Shown here: piece by piece, positions 53,992 through 63,924 of the stretch
Layout of the letters: each line of letters starts with the position of its first letter
Numbering within the stretch: the stretch's first letter is position 1
NCBI GenBank assembly: GCA_040752005.1
Contig: JBFMFX010000023.1
Span: forward strand, 1-64,000
From: RBG-16-66-20 sp040752005
GTDB taxonomy: Bacteria; Pseudomonadota; Gammaproteobacteria; Burkholderiales; SG8-39
DNA: 64,000 bases
Reading direction: 5' to 3'
The notes under the pieces: model-generated
What the model was told of the DNA's origin: nothing
Seen by the model: the letters and a program-made list of their open reading frames with translations, nothing else
Databases searched by the model: none
Made by a program: the position numbers and the translations under genes

Positions 53992-55974
53992 CTAGAAGCC
54001 CAGGCGCAGCCGTACGAGGAGCGTACGGCCGTCCTGCTCGATCCGGTCCTGCAGGTGCTCCGTACCGCCCGGGTCGGCGTAGCGCCGGTCGAACAGGTTG
54101 CGCAAGGCGATGGACAGCTCGGTCTTCGGGCGTCCCAGCGGAATTGCCAGATTGAGGTTGGCGATCGCGTAGGCGGGCACCTCGCCGGCGAGGCTGCGGC
54201 GAGCGGCGGTGTACTGCAGTTCGGCTCCAGCGGTCATGCCTGCGCCGAAGGGAAAGACCCCGCTCACCTTGAGCAGTGCGCGCGGAGAGTTGAGTAGCCG
54301 AATGCCGTCGGCGCCCGTTGCGCGCTGCACGCCGAGGCTCGCGCGCACCCTCGCGCCCGACTCACGACGATGCTCGATTTCGAGCCCGGCGCCTACGCTG
54401 CGCACCTTGGCGGTGTTGCGGAACGTCGGCAGCCCGTCGGCCGGGTCGATATCCTGCGCGATCAGGTCGCGCACCGTAAAACGGAAGGCGTTCGCCCTGA
54501 CTCGCAGTCGGCGCGACGGGTAGGCCTCGACCACGAACTCCGCGGTGCGCACGCGCTCGTCCTTGAGTCCCGCGCCTGCCTTCTGGCCGCCGGGCCCCGG
54601 CACGGTGTAGTAGGACTCGTACGCGTTGGGCGGCCGGTAAGCCGAGCCATAGATCGCCTTCAGCGACAGGCGCTCGCCCGGATGGGCGACGAGCGCGAGC
54701 CGAGGATGCAGGCTGGCGGAGCGGCCGGAGGCGCGCTCGAGGCGCACGCCCGCGTTCAAACGCAGGTTCGCGCGCAGTTCGACTTCGTCCTGCGCGTACA
54801 GCCCGAGGCGCAGGCCGCGCCGCCGGTCATGGAGGTACGGCGCGTACGGCTCGACGTCGAAGTTGCGCTGCTCCTTTTGCGCGTCACGCTGCAGCTGAGC
54901 ACCGAGCACCAGCTTGTGTCCGCGCCCGCCGGCGTGCACGAGCTTGGCCTCCGCGCCCCACCAGGCGCCCGACGCCTCGTCCCTGTTGATCGTGAGCGGC
55001 GGATAGTCGTACAGGTAATCGCCGACGTAGCGGTAGTTCCCGAAAAAGATTCGCGCGCTGAGATCGAGATGCTCGCGTAGCGCGCCTGCGTAGCCGAAGT
55101 CGAGCAGCGAGCGCGCGTCGAACGTCTGCGAGCCGGGCGCGGCGGGCACGGTGCCGTAGGCGGCCGTGGGGATGCCCTTGGTGCGGCCGCCGTGCACGAG
55201 CCGCGCCGACCACGGCCCGAGCGTGAATCGCGCGAAGAGCTGGCGCGCGCGGTCGTAGTCCAGGCCGCGCGCGGTGCCGTCGGGGACGCCGAGCGCGACG
55301 AATTCGTCGTAGCGAAGATCGGCGCCGCGGCTTCGCAGACCGGAAACCGAGACGAGGATGTCGGCGCCGTTCTCGAGCTTCCGTCCCCAGCTCCAGCGCC
55401 CCTCGGTTCGCCCGAGACTGCCCGCGCCGGCGGCGAGGTCGCTACCGTCGAGCGTCTCGCCACGCCGCGTGATCACGTTGATCACGCCGAAGAACGCGTT
55501 GGCGCCGTACACCGAGGAGCCCGGTCCCGGCACGAACTCGATGCGCTCGACGAGATCCATGTCGAGCGGAAAATCGGTCCCGATCGGGGCCTGGTCGTAG
55601 ATGTTGTCATTGACCCGTAGGCCGTCGATCAGGAGCTGCACGCGGGTGTTGTAGTCGCCCGGCAGACCGAAGCCGAGCGCGCCCAGATAGGCGTAGTTTC
55701 GGTCGTAGGTCACGTGAAGCCCGCGCACACTCCGCAGCGCTTCGGCGAGGGTGCGGTAGCCGTGCGCGCGGATATCGTCGGCCGTGATGACGGTGACTGC
55801 GGAGGGCGCCTCGGAAGCCTTCTGCGGAAAACGGGAGGCGCTCGCGACCTCCAGTGCCATCAGTTCCTCGAGCGGCAGCGCCGTCAGGTCGCGCGCGGGC
55901 TCGGCGGCCGAACCGCAGGCGACGACGGCTCCGAGCGCGCCGGCGAGCGCACCGCGCGCCAAGGACGAAGGCAT
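53992..55974 (-). CDS. TonB-dependent outer-membrane receptor
   Basis: 660 residues. Signal peptide, then a TonB-box-like LPLEELMALEVASAS and a plug domain (SAVTVITADDIRAHGYRTLA, VQLLIDGLRVND, IEFVPGPGSSVYGANAFFGV). A 22-stranded barrel follows with the usual C-terminal aromatic end LLVRLRLGF. Plug and size resemble the cobalamin/iron-chelate class, but the DLTALPLEELM-type N-terminus is typical of receptors linked to YfiR and sensor proteins. First gene of the operon. Ligand unknown. Confidence 0.9.
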   Translation of the reverse strand: MPSSLARGALAGALGAVVACGSAAEPARDLTALPLEELMALEVASASRFPQKASEAPSAVTVITADDIRAHGYRTLAEALRSVRGLHVTYDRNYAYLGALGFGLPGDYNTRVQLLIDGLRVNDNIYDQAPIGTDFPLDMDLVERIEFVPGPGSSVYGANAFFGVINVITRRGETLDGSDLAAGAGSLGRTEGRWSWGRKLENGADILVSVSGLRSRGADLRYDEFVALGVPDGTARGLDYDRARQLFARFTLGPWSARLVHGGRTKGIPTAAYGTVPAAPGSQTFDARSLLDFGYAGALREHLDLSARIFFGNYRYVGDYLYDYPPLTINRDEASGAWWGAEAKLVHAGGRGHKLVLGAQLQRDAQKEQRNFDVEPYAPYLHDRRRGLRLGLYAQDEVELRANLRLNAGVRLERASGRSASLHPRLALVAHPGERLSLKAIYGSAYRPPNAYESYYTVPGPGGQKAGAGLKDERVRTAEFVVEAYPSRRLRVRANAFRFTVRDLIAQDIDPADGLPTFRNTAKVRSVGAGLEIEHRRESGARVRASLGVQRATGADGIRLLNSPRALLKVSGVFPFGAGMTAGAELQYTAARRSLAGEVPAYAIANLNLAIPLGRPKTELSIALRNLFDRRYADPGGTEHLQDRIEQDGRTLLVRLRLGF

Positions 55975-56112
55975 GGATTCTCCCGGGACGGAGGACCGGA
56001 TCGCGCCCGATTGTCCGGGCCGCGCGCGACGTTCAGGCGCGGAATAGCGGGACTTCCAGGGCTCTTTTCCGCCAGGCGGGACCGAAACCGGCCTGCCCGG
56101 CCATATCGCCGG

Positions 56113-56883
56113 TCAGCCGGGCGCGATCTCGGCGATTACGGGGGCGTGGTCGGACGGGCGCTCGAGCGCGCGCACCGTCGCGTCTATCGAGCAGCTCCGG
56201 CAGCGGCGCGCGAGCGGCGCCGAGAGCAGAATGTGGTCAATGCGCAGCCCGGCGTTCCTGCGAAACGCGCCCATGCGGTAGTCCCACCAGGTGAAGCTCT
56301 TCTCGGGCTGCGCGAAGAGCCGGAACGCGTCTTCCAGCCCCAGGGCGAGGAGCGCGCGAAAGGCCGCGCGCTCCGGTTCCGAGACGTGCACCTGCCCCTC
56401 CCACGCCTTCGGGTCGTGCACGTCGCGGTCCTCCGGCGCGACGTTGAAGTCGCCGGCGACGACAAGCTCGGGATGTTTCGCCAACTCCGCGGCGAGCCAG
56501 TCCTTGAGCGCGGCGAACCAGCGCAGCTTGTAGTCGTACTTGTCCGAGCCGACCGCCTGCCCGTTCGGGCAATAGACGCACACGACCCGGATGCCTTCTA
56601 TGGTGGCGGCGAGCGCACGCTTTTGTTCGTCGGCGAACCGGGGAATGCCGAGCGCGATATCGCCCGGCGGCCGGCGCGACAGGATCGCGACGCCATTGTA
56701 GGTCGGCTGCCCGGAGTAGGCGGCCGAGTAGCCCGCCGCCTCGAGCTCGGCGGCCGGGAACCGGGCGTCCTCGAGCTTGGTTTCCTGCAGGCACACGACG
56801 TCGGGCGCGGCGCGCGCGAGCCAGTCCCTGAGTTGCGGCAGCCTCACCTTCAGCGAATTGACGTTCCAGGTGGCGAGGCGCAC
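56113..56883 (-). CDS. xthA: Exodeoxyribonuclease III
   Basis: 256 residues from a GTG at 56883, 5 nt after the prlC stop. AP endonuclease of the Exo III family: LATWNVNSLKVRLPQLRDWL, CLQETKLED (metal-binding Glu), VAGDFNVAPEDRDVHDPKAW, WWDYRMGAFRRNAGLRIDH and PSDHAPVIAEI (catalytic Asp-His). Takes part in base excision repair. The gap 55975-56112 holds the receptor promoter and a GC-rich inverted stretch but no gene. Confidence 0.93.
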   Translation of the reverse strand: MRLATWNVNSLKVRLPQLRDWLARAAPDVVCLQETKLEDARFPAAELEAAGYSAAYSGQPTYNGVAILSRRPPGDIALGIPRFADEQKRALAATIEGIRVVCVYCPNGQAVGSDKYDYKLRWFAALKDWLAAELAKHPELVVAGDFNVAPEDRDVHDPKAWEGQVHVSEPERAAFRALLALGLEDAFRLFAQPEKSFTWWDYRMGAFRRNAGLRIDHILLSAPLARRCRSCSIDATVRALERPSDHAPVIAEIAPG

Positions 56884-56888
56884 GCGTG

Positions 56889-58940
56889 TCAGGCGGCGAC
56901 CATGCCACTGCGCCTGAGCAGGGCCTGAATGTCCGGGTCGCGGCCGCGGAAGGCGCGGAACGATTCCGCCGCCGGGCGCGTGCCGCCGACCGCGAGGATC
57001 TCGTCGCGGAAGCGCGCGCCCGCCTCGGCATCGAGCGCGCCGCGCTCCTCGAACACGCCGAAGGCGTCGGCCGATAGCACCTCGGCCCACTTGTAGCTGT
57101 AGTAGCCCGCCGCATAGCCCCCGGCGAAGATGTGCGCAAAGCTCGTCTGGAAGCGGTTCCATTCCGGCGGCGGCAGCACCGACACCTCGCGCCGCACCTC
57201 GTCGAGCAGCCGCTGCACGCCGGCGCCGGTGGGGTCGCAGTCCGGGTCGTACTCGGCGTGCAGCCGCATGTCGAAGAGCGCGTACTCCACCTGCCGCAGC
57301 ATCGAGAGCCCGGCCTGGAAGTTCTTCGCCGCGAGCATCCTCTCGAAGAGCGCGCGCGGCAGCGGCTCGCCGGTGTCCACATGCGCGGTCATCTTCTGCA
57401 GCACCTCCCATTCCCAGCCGAAGTTCTCCATGAACTGGCTGGGCAACTCGACCGCATCCCACTCGACGCCGTTCAGGCCGGCAACCCCGAGCTCCTCGAC
57501 GCGGGTCAGCAGATGGTGCAGGCAGTGGCCGAACTCGTGAAAGAGCGTCAGTACGTCCTCGTGCGCGAGAAGCGCGGGCTTGCCGCCGACCGGTCGCGCG
57601 AAATTGCAGTTGAGATAGGCGACCGGAGTCTGGAGGGCGCCGTCGCGCCGGCGGCGGCGCGCGATCGCCTCGTCCATCCATGCGCCGCCGCGCTTGGTTT
57701 CGCGCGCGTAGAGATCGGTGTAGAACTGACCGACGAGGGCGCCGGCGCGGTCGCGGATCTCGTAGAATCCCACGTCCTCGTGCCAGACCGGCGCGTGCGC
57801 CCGCCGGATGTGGACGCCGAACACGGTCTCGGCGACGCGAAACAGCCCCTCCAGCACCTTCGGTTCGGGGAAATACTGCTTCACCTCCTGCTCGGAGAAG
57901 GCGTAGCGGCTCTCGCGCAGCTTCTCGGAGGCGAACGCGACGTCCCAGGCCTGCAGGTCGGCGATGCCGAGCCTCGCACGCGCGAACTCGCGCAGCTCGG
58001 CCACGTCGCGCTCGGCGAAGGGGCGGGCGCGGCGCGCGAGGTCGCGCAGGAACGCGATGACCTGCGCCGGCGTGCGCGCCATCTTGGGCACCAGCGACAC
58101 CTCGGCGTAGCTGGCGTAACCGAGCAGCCGCGCCGCCTCGCGGCGCAGCCGCAGAATGCGCACGATGAGCGGCGTGTTGTCCCATTCGGGCGCGCCGAAT
58201 TCCGAGGCGCGCGTCGCGTTCGCCCGGTAAACCTCGTAGCGCAGCGCGCGGTCTTCGGCGTGCTGCATCACCGGCATGTACGAGGGCATGTGCAGCGTGA
58301 ACTTCCATCCGCGCCTGCCGTCCTTTTGCGCCGCCTCGCGCGCCGCCCGGCGCGCGTCCTCGGGGATGCCGGCAAGGCGCGCCTCGTCCTCGATCACCAG
58401 GCCGTAGGCGTTGGTCGCATCCAGCAGGTTCTCCGAGAACTTCGCCGCAAGGCGCGCCAGTTCCTCCTGGATCTGCGCAAAGCGGCGCTTTGCCTCGGCA
58501 CCGAGCTCGGCGCCGGCGAGCCTGAAATCGCGCAGCGCGTTCTCCACCACGCGTCGGCGCGCCGCCGCCATGGCCGCGAAGCCCGGCGAATCGCGCAGCG
58601 CGCGCCAGTTCGCATAGAGCCGCTCGTTGTGGCCGAGCTCGGTCCAGTACTGGGTGACCTTCGGCAGGTTGGCGTTGTAGGCTTCGCGCAGCGTCGGTGA
58701 GTCCATCACCGCGTGCAGATGCGCGACGCAGCCCCAGGCGCGCCCGAGGCGCTCGTTCGCGTCCTCCAGCGGCGCGACGAAGTGGTCCCACGTCGGCGGC
58801 GCGGCCTCGGCTGCGCGCACGGCCGCGCGCGCCTCGGCGAGCAGCCGGTCCACGGCGGGGGTGACGTGTTCCGGCCGGATCTCCGCGAAGCGCGGCAGCC
58901 CGGAGAAATCGAGCAGCGGATTGTCGCTCGCTTCAGCCAA
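56889..58940 (-). CDS. prlC: Oligopeptidase A (M3 family)
   Basis: 683 residues. Zinc metallopeptidase with HEFGHCLHHLLTRVEELGVA (HExxH) and the distal Glu in WDAVELPSQFMENF. N-terminal NPLLDFSGLPRFAEIRPEHV is the usual PrlC start. Degrades peptides and signal peptides in the cytoplasm. Its start overlaps folD by 8 nt. Confidence 0.95.
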   Translation of the reverse strand: MAEASDNPLLDFSGLPRFAEIRPEHVTPAVDRLLAEARAAVRAAEAAPPTWDHFVAPLEDANERLGRAWGCVAHLHAVMDSPTLREAYNANLPKVTQYWTELGHNERLYANWRALRDSPGFAAMAAARRRVVENALRDFRLAGAELGAEAKRRFAQIQEELARLAAKFSENLLDATNAYGLVIEDEARLAGIPEDARRAAREAAQKDGRRGWKFTLHMPSYMPVMQHAEDRALRYEVYRANATRASEFGAPEWDNTPLIVRILRLRREAARLLGYASYAEVSLVPKMARTPAQVIAFLRDLARRARPFAERDVAELREFARARLGIADLQAWDVAFASEKLRESRYAFSEQEVKQYFPEPKVLEGLFRVAETVFGVHIRRAHAPVWHEDVGFYEIRDRAGALVGQFYTDLYARETKRGGAWMDEAIARRRRRDGALQTPVAYLNCNFARPVGGKPALLAHEDVLTLFHEFGHCLHHLLTRVEELGVAGLNGVEWDAVELPSQFMENFGWEWEVLQKMTAHVDTGEPLPRALFERMLAAKNFQAGLSMLRQVEYALFDMRLHAEYDPDCDPTGAGVQRLLDEVRREVSVLPPPEWNRFQTSFAHIFAGGYAAGYYSYKWAEVLSADAFGVFEERGALDAEAGARFRDEILAVGGTRPAAESFRAFRGRDPDIQALLRRSGMVAA

Positions 58941-59784
58941 GGGATTGCTCCGCCGCCTGCACGGTATTCGCGATCAGCATCGCCACGGTCATCGGACCGA
59001 CGCCGCCGGGCACCGGCGTGATCCAGCCGGCCACCTCCTTCACGGCGTCGAAGTCCACGTCGCCTTCGATCTTTCCGTCGGCACGGCGGTGGATGCCGAC
59101 GTCAATGACGCAGGCGCCCGGTTTGACCATCGAGGCGGTGACGAGTTTCGCGCGGCCCGCTGCGGCGACGAGGAGATCGGCTTCGCGCGTCACCGCCGCG
59201 AGATCGGCCGTCTTCGAATGACAGATGGTGACGGTCGCGTCGCGTTGCAAGAGCAGCAGCGCCATCGGCTTGCCGACGATGGCCGAGCGTCCGATGACCA
59301 CCGCGCGGCGCCCGGTGAGCGCGACGCCGGCGTGATCGACGAGACGCATCACGCCGGCGGGCGTGCCCGGAACGAAACCGGGACGGTCCTGCACGAGCGC
59401 CCCGAGGTTCGCCGCGTGAAACCCGTCCACGTCCTTTGCCGGCGACACCGCGGCGAGCACGGGCGCGGCATCGAGCGCCGGCGGCAGCGGCAACTGCACG
59501 ATGATGCCGTGCACGCGCGAATCGGCGTTCAGGCGCGCGATGCGCTCCAGGAGCGCCGCCTCGGAAACGTCCGCCGGGAACTCGTGCACTTCGGAATGCA
59601 ACCCGGTCTCGGCGCACGCGCGCATCTTGTTGCGCACGTACAGGCGCGAGGCCGGGTCGTCGCCGGCGAGCACCGCGGCGAGCCCCGGGCGCACGCCGCG
59701 CGCGGCGAGCGCCGCGACGCGCGGCACGAGCGCGGCGCGCAGCGCGGCGGCGACGGCCTTGCCGTCAATCAGCTTCGCGGGCAT
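58933..59784 (-). CDS. folD: Methylene-THF dehydrogenase / methenyl-THF cyclohydrolase
   Basis: 283 residues. AGDDPASRLYVRNKMRACAE contains the YxxxK catalytic pair; VQLPLP, the PAKDVDGFH loop, GRSAIVGKPMALLLLQ (NADP site) and the PVPGGVGPMTVAML end are all present. Makes N10-formyl-THF precursor for purine and fMet synthesis. Head of a folD-prlC-xthA operon; divergent from aceE. Confidence 0.96.
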   Translation of the reverse strand: MPAKLIDGKAVAAALRAALVPRVAALAARGVRPGLAAVLAGDDPASRLYVRNKMRACAETGLHSEVHEFPADVSEAALLERIARLNADSRVHGIIVQLPLPPALDAAPVLAAVSPAKDVDGFHAANLGALVQDRPGFVPGTPAGVMRLVDHAGVALTGRRAVVIGRSAIVGKPMALLLLQRDATVTICHSKTADLAAVTREADLLVAAAGRAKLVTASMVKPGACVIDVGIHRRADGKIEGDVDFDAVKEVAGWITPVPGGVGPMTVAMLIANTVQAAEQSLG

Positions 59785-59847
59785 GGCATACTATAAATCA
59801 GTCCGCAGCCGTTCCGCGCCGAGGGCGATTTCAAGCCGGAGGAAGCC
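59785..59847. promoter_or_regulatory. Divergent folD / aceE promoter region
   Basis: A 63-bp gap. TATAAA (59792-59797) is a possible -10 for aceE and the surrounding ATACTATA is AT-rich on both strands. aceE has a strong GGAGGA site at 59838-59843. No PdhR-like palindrome was recognised. Confidence 0.45.
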
Positions 59848-62535
59848 ATGTCCGCTGTCCCGCAGCAGCCCGCCGCCAACGACCCCGACGCACTCGAAAC
59901 CCAGGAGTGGCTCGACGCGCTGGAGGCGGTGATCGAGCGCGAAGGGGCCGAGCGCGCGCACTACCTGATCGAGAAGCTCACAGAAAAGGCGCGCACCTCG
60001 GGCGTGTACATCCCGTTTTCTCCGTACACGCCGTACGTCAACACGATTCCGCCGCACCTGGAGGAGCGCTCGCCGGGCGACGCGGCGCTGGAGGAGCGCA
60101 TCCGCTCTTACTGCCGCTGGAACGCGATGGTGATGGTCGCGCGCGCGAACAGGAACGACGACGAGCTGGGGGGTCACATCGCGACGTTTGCTTCCGTGGG
60201 CACGCTCTTCGGCATCGGCCAGAACCATTTCTGGCACGCGCCGCACGAAGGCCACGGCGGCGACCTGATCTACTTCCAGGGCCATGCGTCGCCGGGCATC
60301 TACGCGCGCGGGCTGCTGGAGGGCCGCTTCACCGAGGAGCAACTGCTCCACTTCCGTCGCGAGGTGGACGGCAAGGGCGTCTCGTCGTATCCGCACCCGT
60401 GGCTGATGCCGGATTACTGGCAGTTCCCGACGGTGTCCATGGGGCTGGGCCCGATCCAGGGGATCTACATGGCGCGCTTCCTGAAGTATCTCCAGGCGCG
60501 CGGCCTCGCCCACACCGAGAACCGCAAGGTCTGGGTGTTCTGCGGCGACGGCGAGATGGACGAGCCCGAATCCATGGGTGCGATCGGCCTTGCGGCGCGC
60601 GAGAAACTCGACAACCTGATCTTCGTCGTCAACTGCAACCTGCAGCGGCTGGACGGACCGGTGCGGGGCAACGGCAAGATCATCCAGGAGCTGGAGGGCG
60701 ATTTTCGCGGCGCCGGCTGGAACGTGATCAAGCTGATCTGGGGCTCGTACTGGGACCCGCTGCTCGCCCGCGACAAGGAAGGGATCCTGCGCCGGGTCAT
60801 GGAAGAGACCGTGGACGGCGAGTATCAGAACTACAAGGCGAACGACGGCGCGTTCGTGCGCAAGCACTTCTTCGGCAAGCATCCGAAGCTGCTGGAAATG
60901 GTCTCGCGTATGACCGACGAGGACATCTGGCGCCTCAATCGCGGCGGGCACGATCCGCACAAGATCTACGCCGCATACGCCGCGGCGGTGAAGCACAAGG
61001 GCCAGCCGACCGTGATCCTCGCCAAGACGATCAAGGGCTATGGGCTGGGCCGCCAGGGGCAGGCGAAGAACCCGACGCATCAGCTCAAGAAGCTCGATCT
61101 CGACACGATCCGCGCGATGCGCGACCGCTTCCGCATCCCGATTCCGGACGAGAAGCTGGAGGAGCTGCCGTTCTACGTGCCGCCGCCGGATTCGCCCGAG
61201 ATGAAGTACCTGCACGAGCGCAGGAAGGCGCTCGGCGGATATCTGCCGCAGCGGCGCCGCAGGGCCGATTCGGTTCCGGCGGTGCCGCCGCTCGCGGCGT
61301 TCGAGGCGCTGCTCAAGGGAACGGGCGAGGGGCGCGAGATCTCGACGACGATGGCGTTCGTTCGCATCCTCACGACGCTCGTGCGCGACAAGGAGCTGGG
61401 CAGGCGCGTCGTGCCGATCGTTCCGGACGAGGCGCGCACCTTCGGCATGGAGGGCATGTTCCGCCAGCTCGGCATCTATTCGTCCGAGGGGCAGAAGTAC
61501 GAGCCGGTGGACCGAGATCAGGTGATGTACTACCGCGAGGACAAGGCGGGGCAGATCCTGGAGGAGGGCATCACCGAAGCGGGCGCGATTTCCTCCTGGA
61601 TCGCGGCGGCGACCTCCTACAGCCACTCGAACCTCGCGATGGTGCCGTTTTACATCTTCTACTCGATGTTCGGCTTCCAGCGCGTGGGCGACCTCGCCTG
61701 GGCGGCGGCCGATCAGCGCGCGCGCGGGTTCCTGCTCGGCGGCACGGCCGGGCGCACAACGCTGAACGGGGAAGGACTGCAGCACCAGGACGGGCACTCG
61801 CACGTCCTCGCATCGGTGATCCCCAACTGCGTCGCGTACGACCCCACCTACGCCTACGAGCTCGCGGTGATCATCCATGACGGGCTGCGCCGCATGCTCG
61901 CCGAGCAGGAGGACGTCTTCTACTACATCACCCTGATGAACGAGAACTACGAGCACCCGGCGATGCCCGCCGGGGCGGAGCCCGGAATCCTCAAGGGGAT
62001 GTACCTGCTGCGCGAGTCGAAGGCGAAGGCGAGATCGCGCGTGCAGCTTTTGGGCAGCGGCACCATCCTGCGGGAAGTGGAGGCCGCTGCCGAACTGCTC
62101 GAAAAGGACTGGGGCGTTGCCGCCGATGTCTGGAGCGCGACCAGCTTCACGCAGTTGCGCCGCGACGGGCTCGCGGCGGAGCGCTGGAACCTCCTGCACC
62201 CGGAGGAAAAGCCGCGCGTTCCCTACGTCACGCAATGCCTGGAGAAGCGCGCCGGGCCGGTGGTCGCCGCCAGCGACTACGTGAAGACGTTCGCCGACCA
62301 GATCCGGCCCTTCATTCCGAGGGGGCGCGTGTACCGCGTGCTCGGCACCGACGGCTTCGGGCGGTCGGACACGCGCGCGAAGCTGCGCTACTTCTTCGAG
62401 GTCAACCGCCACTTCGTCGCGGTGGCGGCCCTGAAGGCGCTGGAGGAGTCGGGCGAAGCGAAGCCGAAGACGGTGGCCGAGGCGATCCGCAAGTACGGCA
62501 TTGATCCCGACAAGCCGGATCCGGTCACCGTATGA
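59848..62535 (+). CDS. aceE: Pyruvate dehydrogenase E1, homodimeric
   Basis: 895 residues. Decarboxylates pyruvate and passes the acetyl group to E2 lipoyl. SYCRWNAMVMVARAN, GLGPIQGIYMARFLKYLQAR, ThDP motif CGDGEMDEPES ... VNCNLQ, and GGTAGRTTLNGEGLQHQDGH are all typical. The ATGA overlap with aceF and the missing separate E1-beta fit the Gram-negative operon type. Confidence 0.97.
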   Translation: MSAVPQQPAANDPDALETQEWLDALEAVIEREGAERAHYLIEKLTEKARTSGVYIPFSPYTPYVNTIPPHLEERSPGDAALEERIRSYCRWNAMVMVARANRNDDELGGHIATFASVGTLFGIGQNHFWHAPHEGHGGDLIYFQGHASPGIYARGLLEGRFTEEQLLHFRREVDGKGVSSYPHPWLMPDYWQFPTVSMGLGPIQGIYMARFLKYLQARGLAHTENRKVWVFCGDGEMDEPESMGAIGLAAREKLDNLIFVVNCNLQRLDGPVRGNGKIIQELEGDFRGAGWNVIKLIWGSYWDPLLARDKEGILRRVMEETVDGEYQNYKANDGAFVRKHFFGKHPKLLEMVSRMTDEDIWRLNRGGHDPHKIYAAYAAAVKHKGQPTVILAKTIKGYGLGRQGQAKNPTHQLKKLDLDTIRAMRDRFRIPIPDEKLEELPFYVPPPDSPEMKYLHERRKALGGYLPQRRRRADSVPAVPPLAAFEALLKGTGEGREISTTMAFVRILTTLVRDKELGRRVVPIVPDEARTFGMEGMFRQLGIYSSEGQKYEPVDRDQVMYYREDKAGQILEEGITEAGAISSWIAAATSYSHSNLAMVPFYIFYSMFGFQRVGDLAWAAADQRARGFLLGGTAGRTTLNGEGLQHQDGHSHVLASVIPNCVAYDPTYAYELAVIIHDGLRRMLAEQEDVFYYITLMNENYEHPAMPAGAEPGILKGMYLLRESKAKARSRVQLLGSGTILREVEAAAELLEKDWGVAADVWSATSFTQLRRDGLAAERWNLLHPEEKPRVPYVTQCLEKRAGPVVAASDYVKTFADQIRPFIPRGRVYRVLGTDGFGRSDTRAKLRYFFEVNRHFVAVAALKALEESGEAKPKTVAEAIRKYGIDPDKPDPVTV

Positions 62536-63857
62536 AGGAAGTCCAGGTTCCGGACATCGGCGATTTCAAGGACGTCGAGGTCATCGAAGTCCTCGTCAAG
62601 CCCGGCGACGTGGTGGCGAAGGAGCAGTCGCTCATCACGCTGGAGTCGGACAAGGCGACGATGGAAATCCCTTCGCCGGACGCCGGCGTGGTGAAGGTGT
62701 TGCGGGTCAAGGTGGGCGACAAGGTGTCGCAGGGCTCGCCGATCCTAGTGCTGGAGGAAACCGACGGCGCTGGCGAGGGGGCGGTGTCGCAGGTTGCGGA
62801 GGCGCCTGCGCCGGCGAGCCCGTCCGAGGCCGCGCCGCCTGCGCCACCGCCGCCGCCCGCCGAGGCGCCTCCTCCGGTGGCGCCGCCTATCCGGCCCGCG
62901 GCACCGGTGCCGCTTGAGCCGACCGAGGCGGTACAGGCCAAACCGCACGCAAGCCCCTCGGTACGCAAGTTCGCCCGCGAGCTGGGCGTGGATCTGGCGA
63001 AGGTGCGCGGCACCGGCCCGCGGGGGCGGATCCTGCACGCCGACGTGCAGGCGTTCGTCAAGGGCGTGATGACCGAGCGCGCTGCCGTGATTGCGGCGCC
63101 GCCCGCGCGCGGCACTGGACTCGACATCCTGCCCTGGCCCGAGGTGGATTTTGCGAAGTTCGGGCCGGTCGAGACGAAGCCGCTGTCGCGCATCCGCAAG
63201 ATTTCGGGAGCGAACCTGCATCGCAACTGGGTGATGATCCCGCATGTCACGCAGCACGACGAGGCGGACATCACGGACCTCGAGGCGTTCCGCAAGGCGA
63301 ACACCGCCGAAACCGAGAAGCGCGGCTTCAAGCTGACGATGCTCGCCTTCCTCATCAAGGCGAGCGTGACGGCGCTGCGCGAGTTCCCCGAGTTCAACGC
63401 CTCGCTGGACAAGTCGGGCGAGAACCTGGTGCTGAAGAGGTACTACCACATCGGCGTCGCGGTGGACACGCCCGAGGGGCTGGTGGTGCCGGTGGTGCGC
63501 GACGCCGACAGGAAGGGCGTGTTCGAGCTGGCGCGCGAGCTCGCCGAGCTCTCGAAGCTCGCGCGCGAGAAGAAGCTCAAGGCGGGCGACATGCAGGGAG
63601 GCACCTTCTCGATCTCCAGCCTCGGCGGCATCGGCGGCACCGCGTTCACCCCGATCGTCAACGCGCCCGAGGTGGCGATCCTGGGCGTCTCGCGCTCGGT
63701 GACGCGACCGGTGTGGAACGGAAAGGAGTTCGTCCCGCGGCTGATGCTGCCGATCTCGCTTTCCTACGACCACCGCGTCATTGACGGCGCGCAGGCGGCG
63801 CGCTTCACTGCGTTCCTCTGCAACGTGCTCTCGGACATCCGCCGGACCCTGCTGTGA
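62532..63857 (+). CDS. aceF: Pyruvate dehydrogenase E2 (dihydrolipoyl acetyltransferase)
   Basis: 441 residues. One lipoyl domain with Lys41 in TLESDKATMEI, an Ala/Pro linker (about 80-135), the E1/E3-binding domain (SPSVRKFARELGVDLAKVRG) and the catalytic domain ending in SYDHRVIDGAQAARF (His414). E. coli has three lipoyl domains; one is common in betaproteobacteria, where E3 has another. Confidence 0.96.
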   Translation: MKEVQVPDIGDFKDVEVIEVLVKPGDVVAKEQSLITLESDKATMEIPSPDAGVVKVLRVKVGDKVSQGSPILVLEETDGAGEGAVSQVAEAPAPASPSEAAPPAPPPPPAEAPPPVAPPIRPAAPVPLEPTEAVQAKPHASPSVRKFARELGVDLAKVRGTGPRGRILHADVQAFVKGVMTERAAVIAAPPARGTGLDILPWPEVDFAKFGPVETKPLSRIRKISGANLHRNWVMIPHVTQHDEADITDLEAFRKANTAETEKRGFKLTMLAFLIKASVTALREFPEFNASLDKSGENLVLKRYYHIGVAVDTPEGLVVPVVRDADRKGVFELARELAELSKLAREKKLKAGDMQGGTFSISSLGGIGGTAFTPIVNAPEVAILGVSRSVTRPVWNGKEFVPRLMLPISLSYDHRVIDGAQAARFTAFLCNVLSDIRRTLL

Positions 63858-63891
63858 ACACGAACCACGCGCGGCGGCGCGGCGCGAGCCG

Positions 63892-63910
63892 CGCTTTGCG
63901 CCGCAAAGCG
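63892..63910. repeat. Short palindrome in the aceF-lpd gap
   Basis: CGCTTTGCG, one base, CGCAAAGCG: a perfect 9-bp inverted repeat with a single central base. The 67-bp gap around it is very GC-rich. It could form a strong mRNA hairpin that sets the aceF to lpd ratio, but no T-run follows, so it is not a usual terminator. Confidence 0.4.
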
Positions 63911-63924
63911 ACGCGGGTGATGAC

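Noticed and set aside
59791..62412. An 873-codon minus-strand frame
   Set aside because: Antisense to aceE. The composition is that of high-GC third-position bias; aceE matches its family along the full length.
63862..63924. A terminator between aceF and lpdA
   Set aside because: The palindrome has no T-run and the genes form a known operon, so it is noted only as a hairpin.
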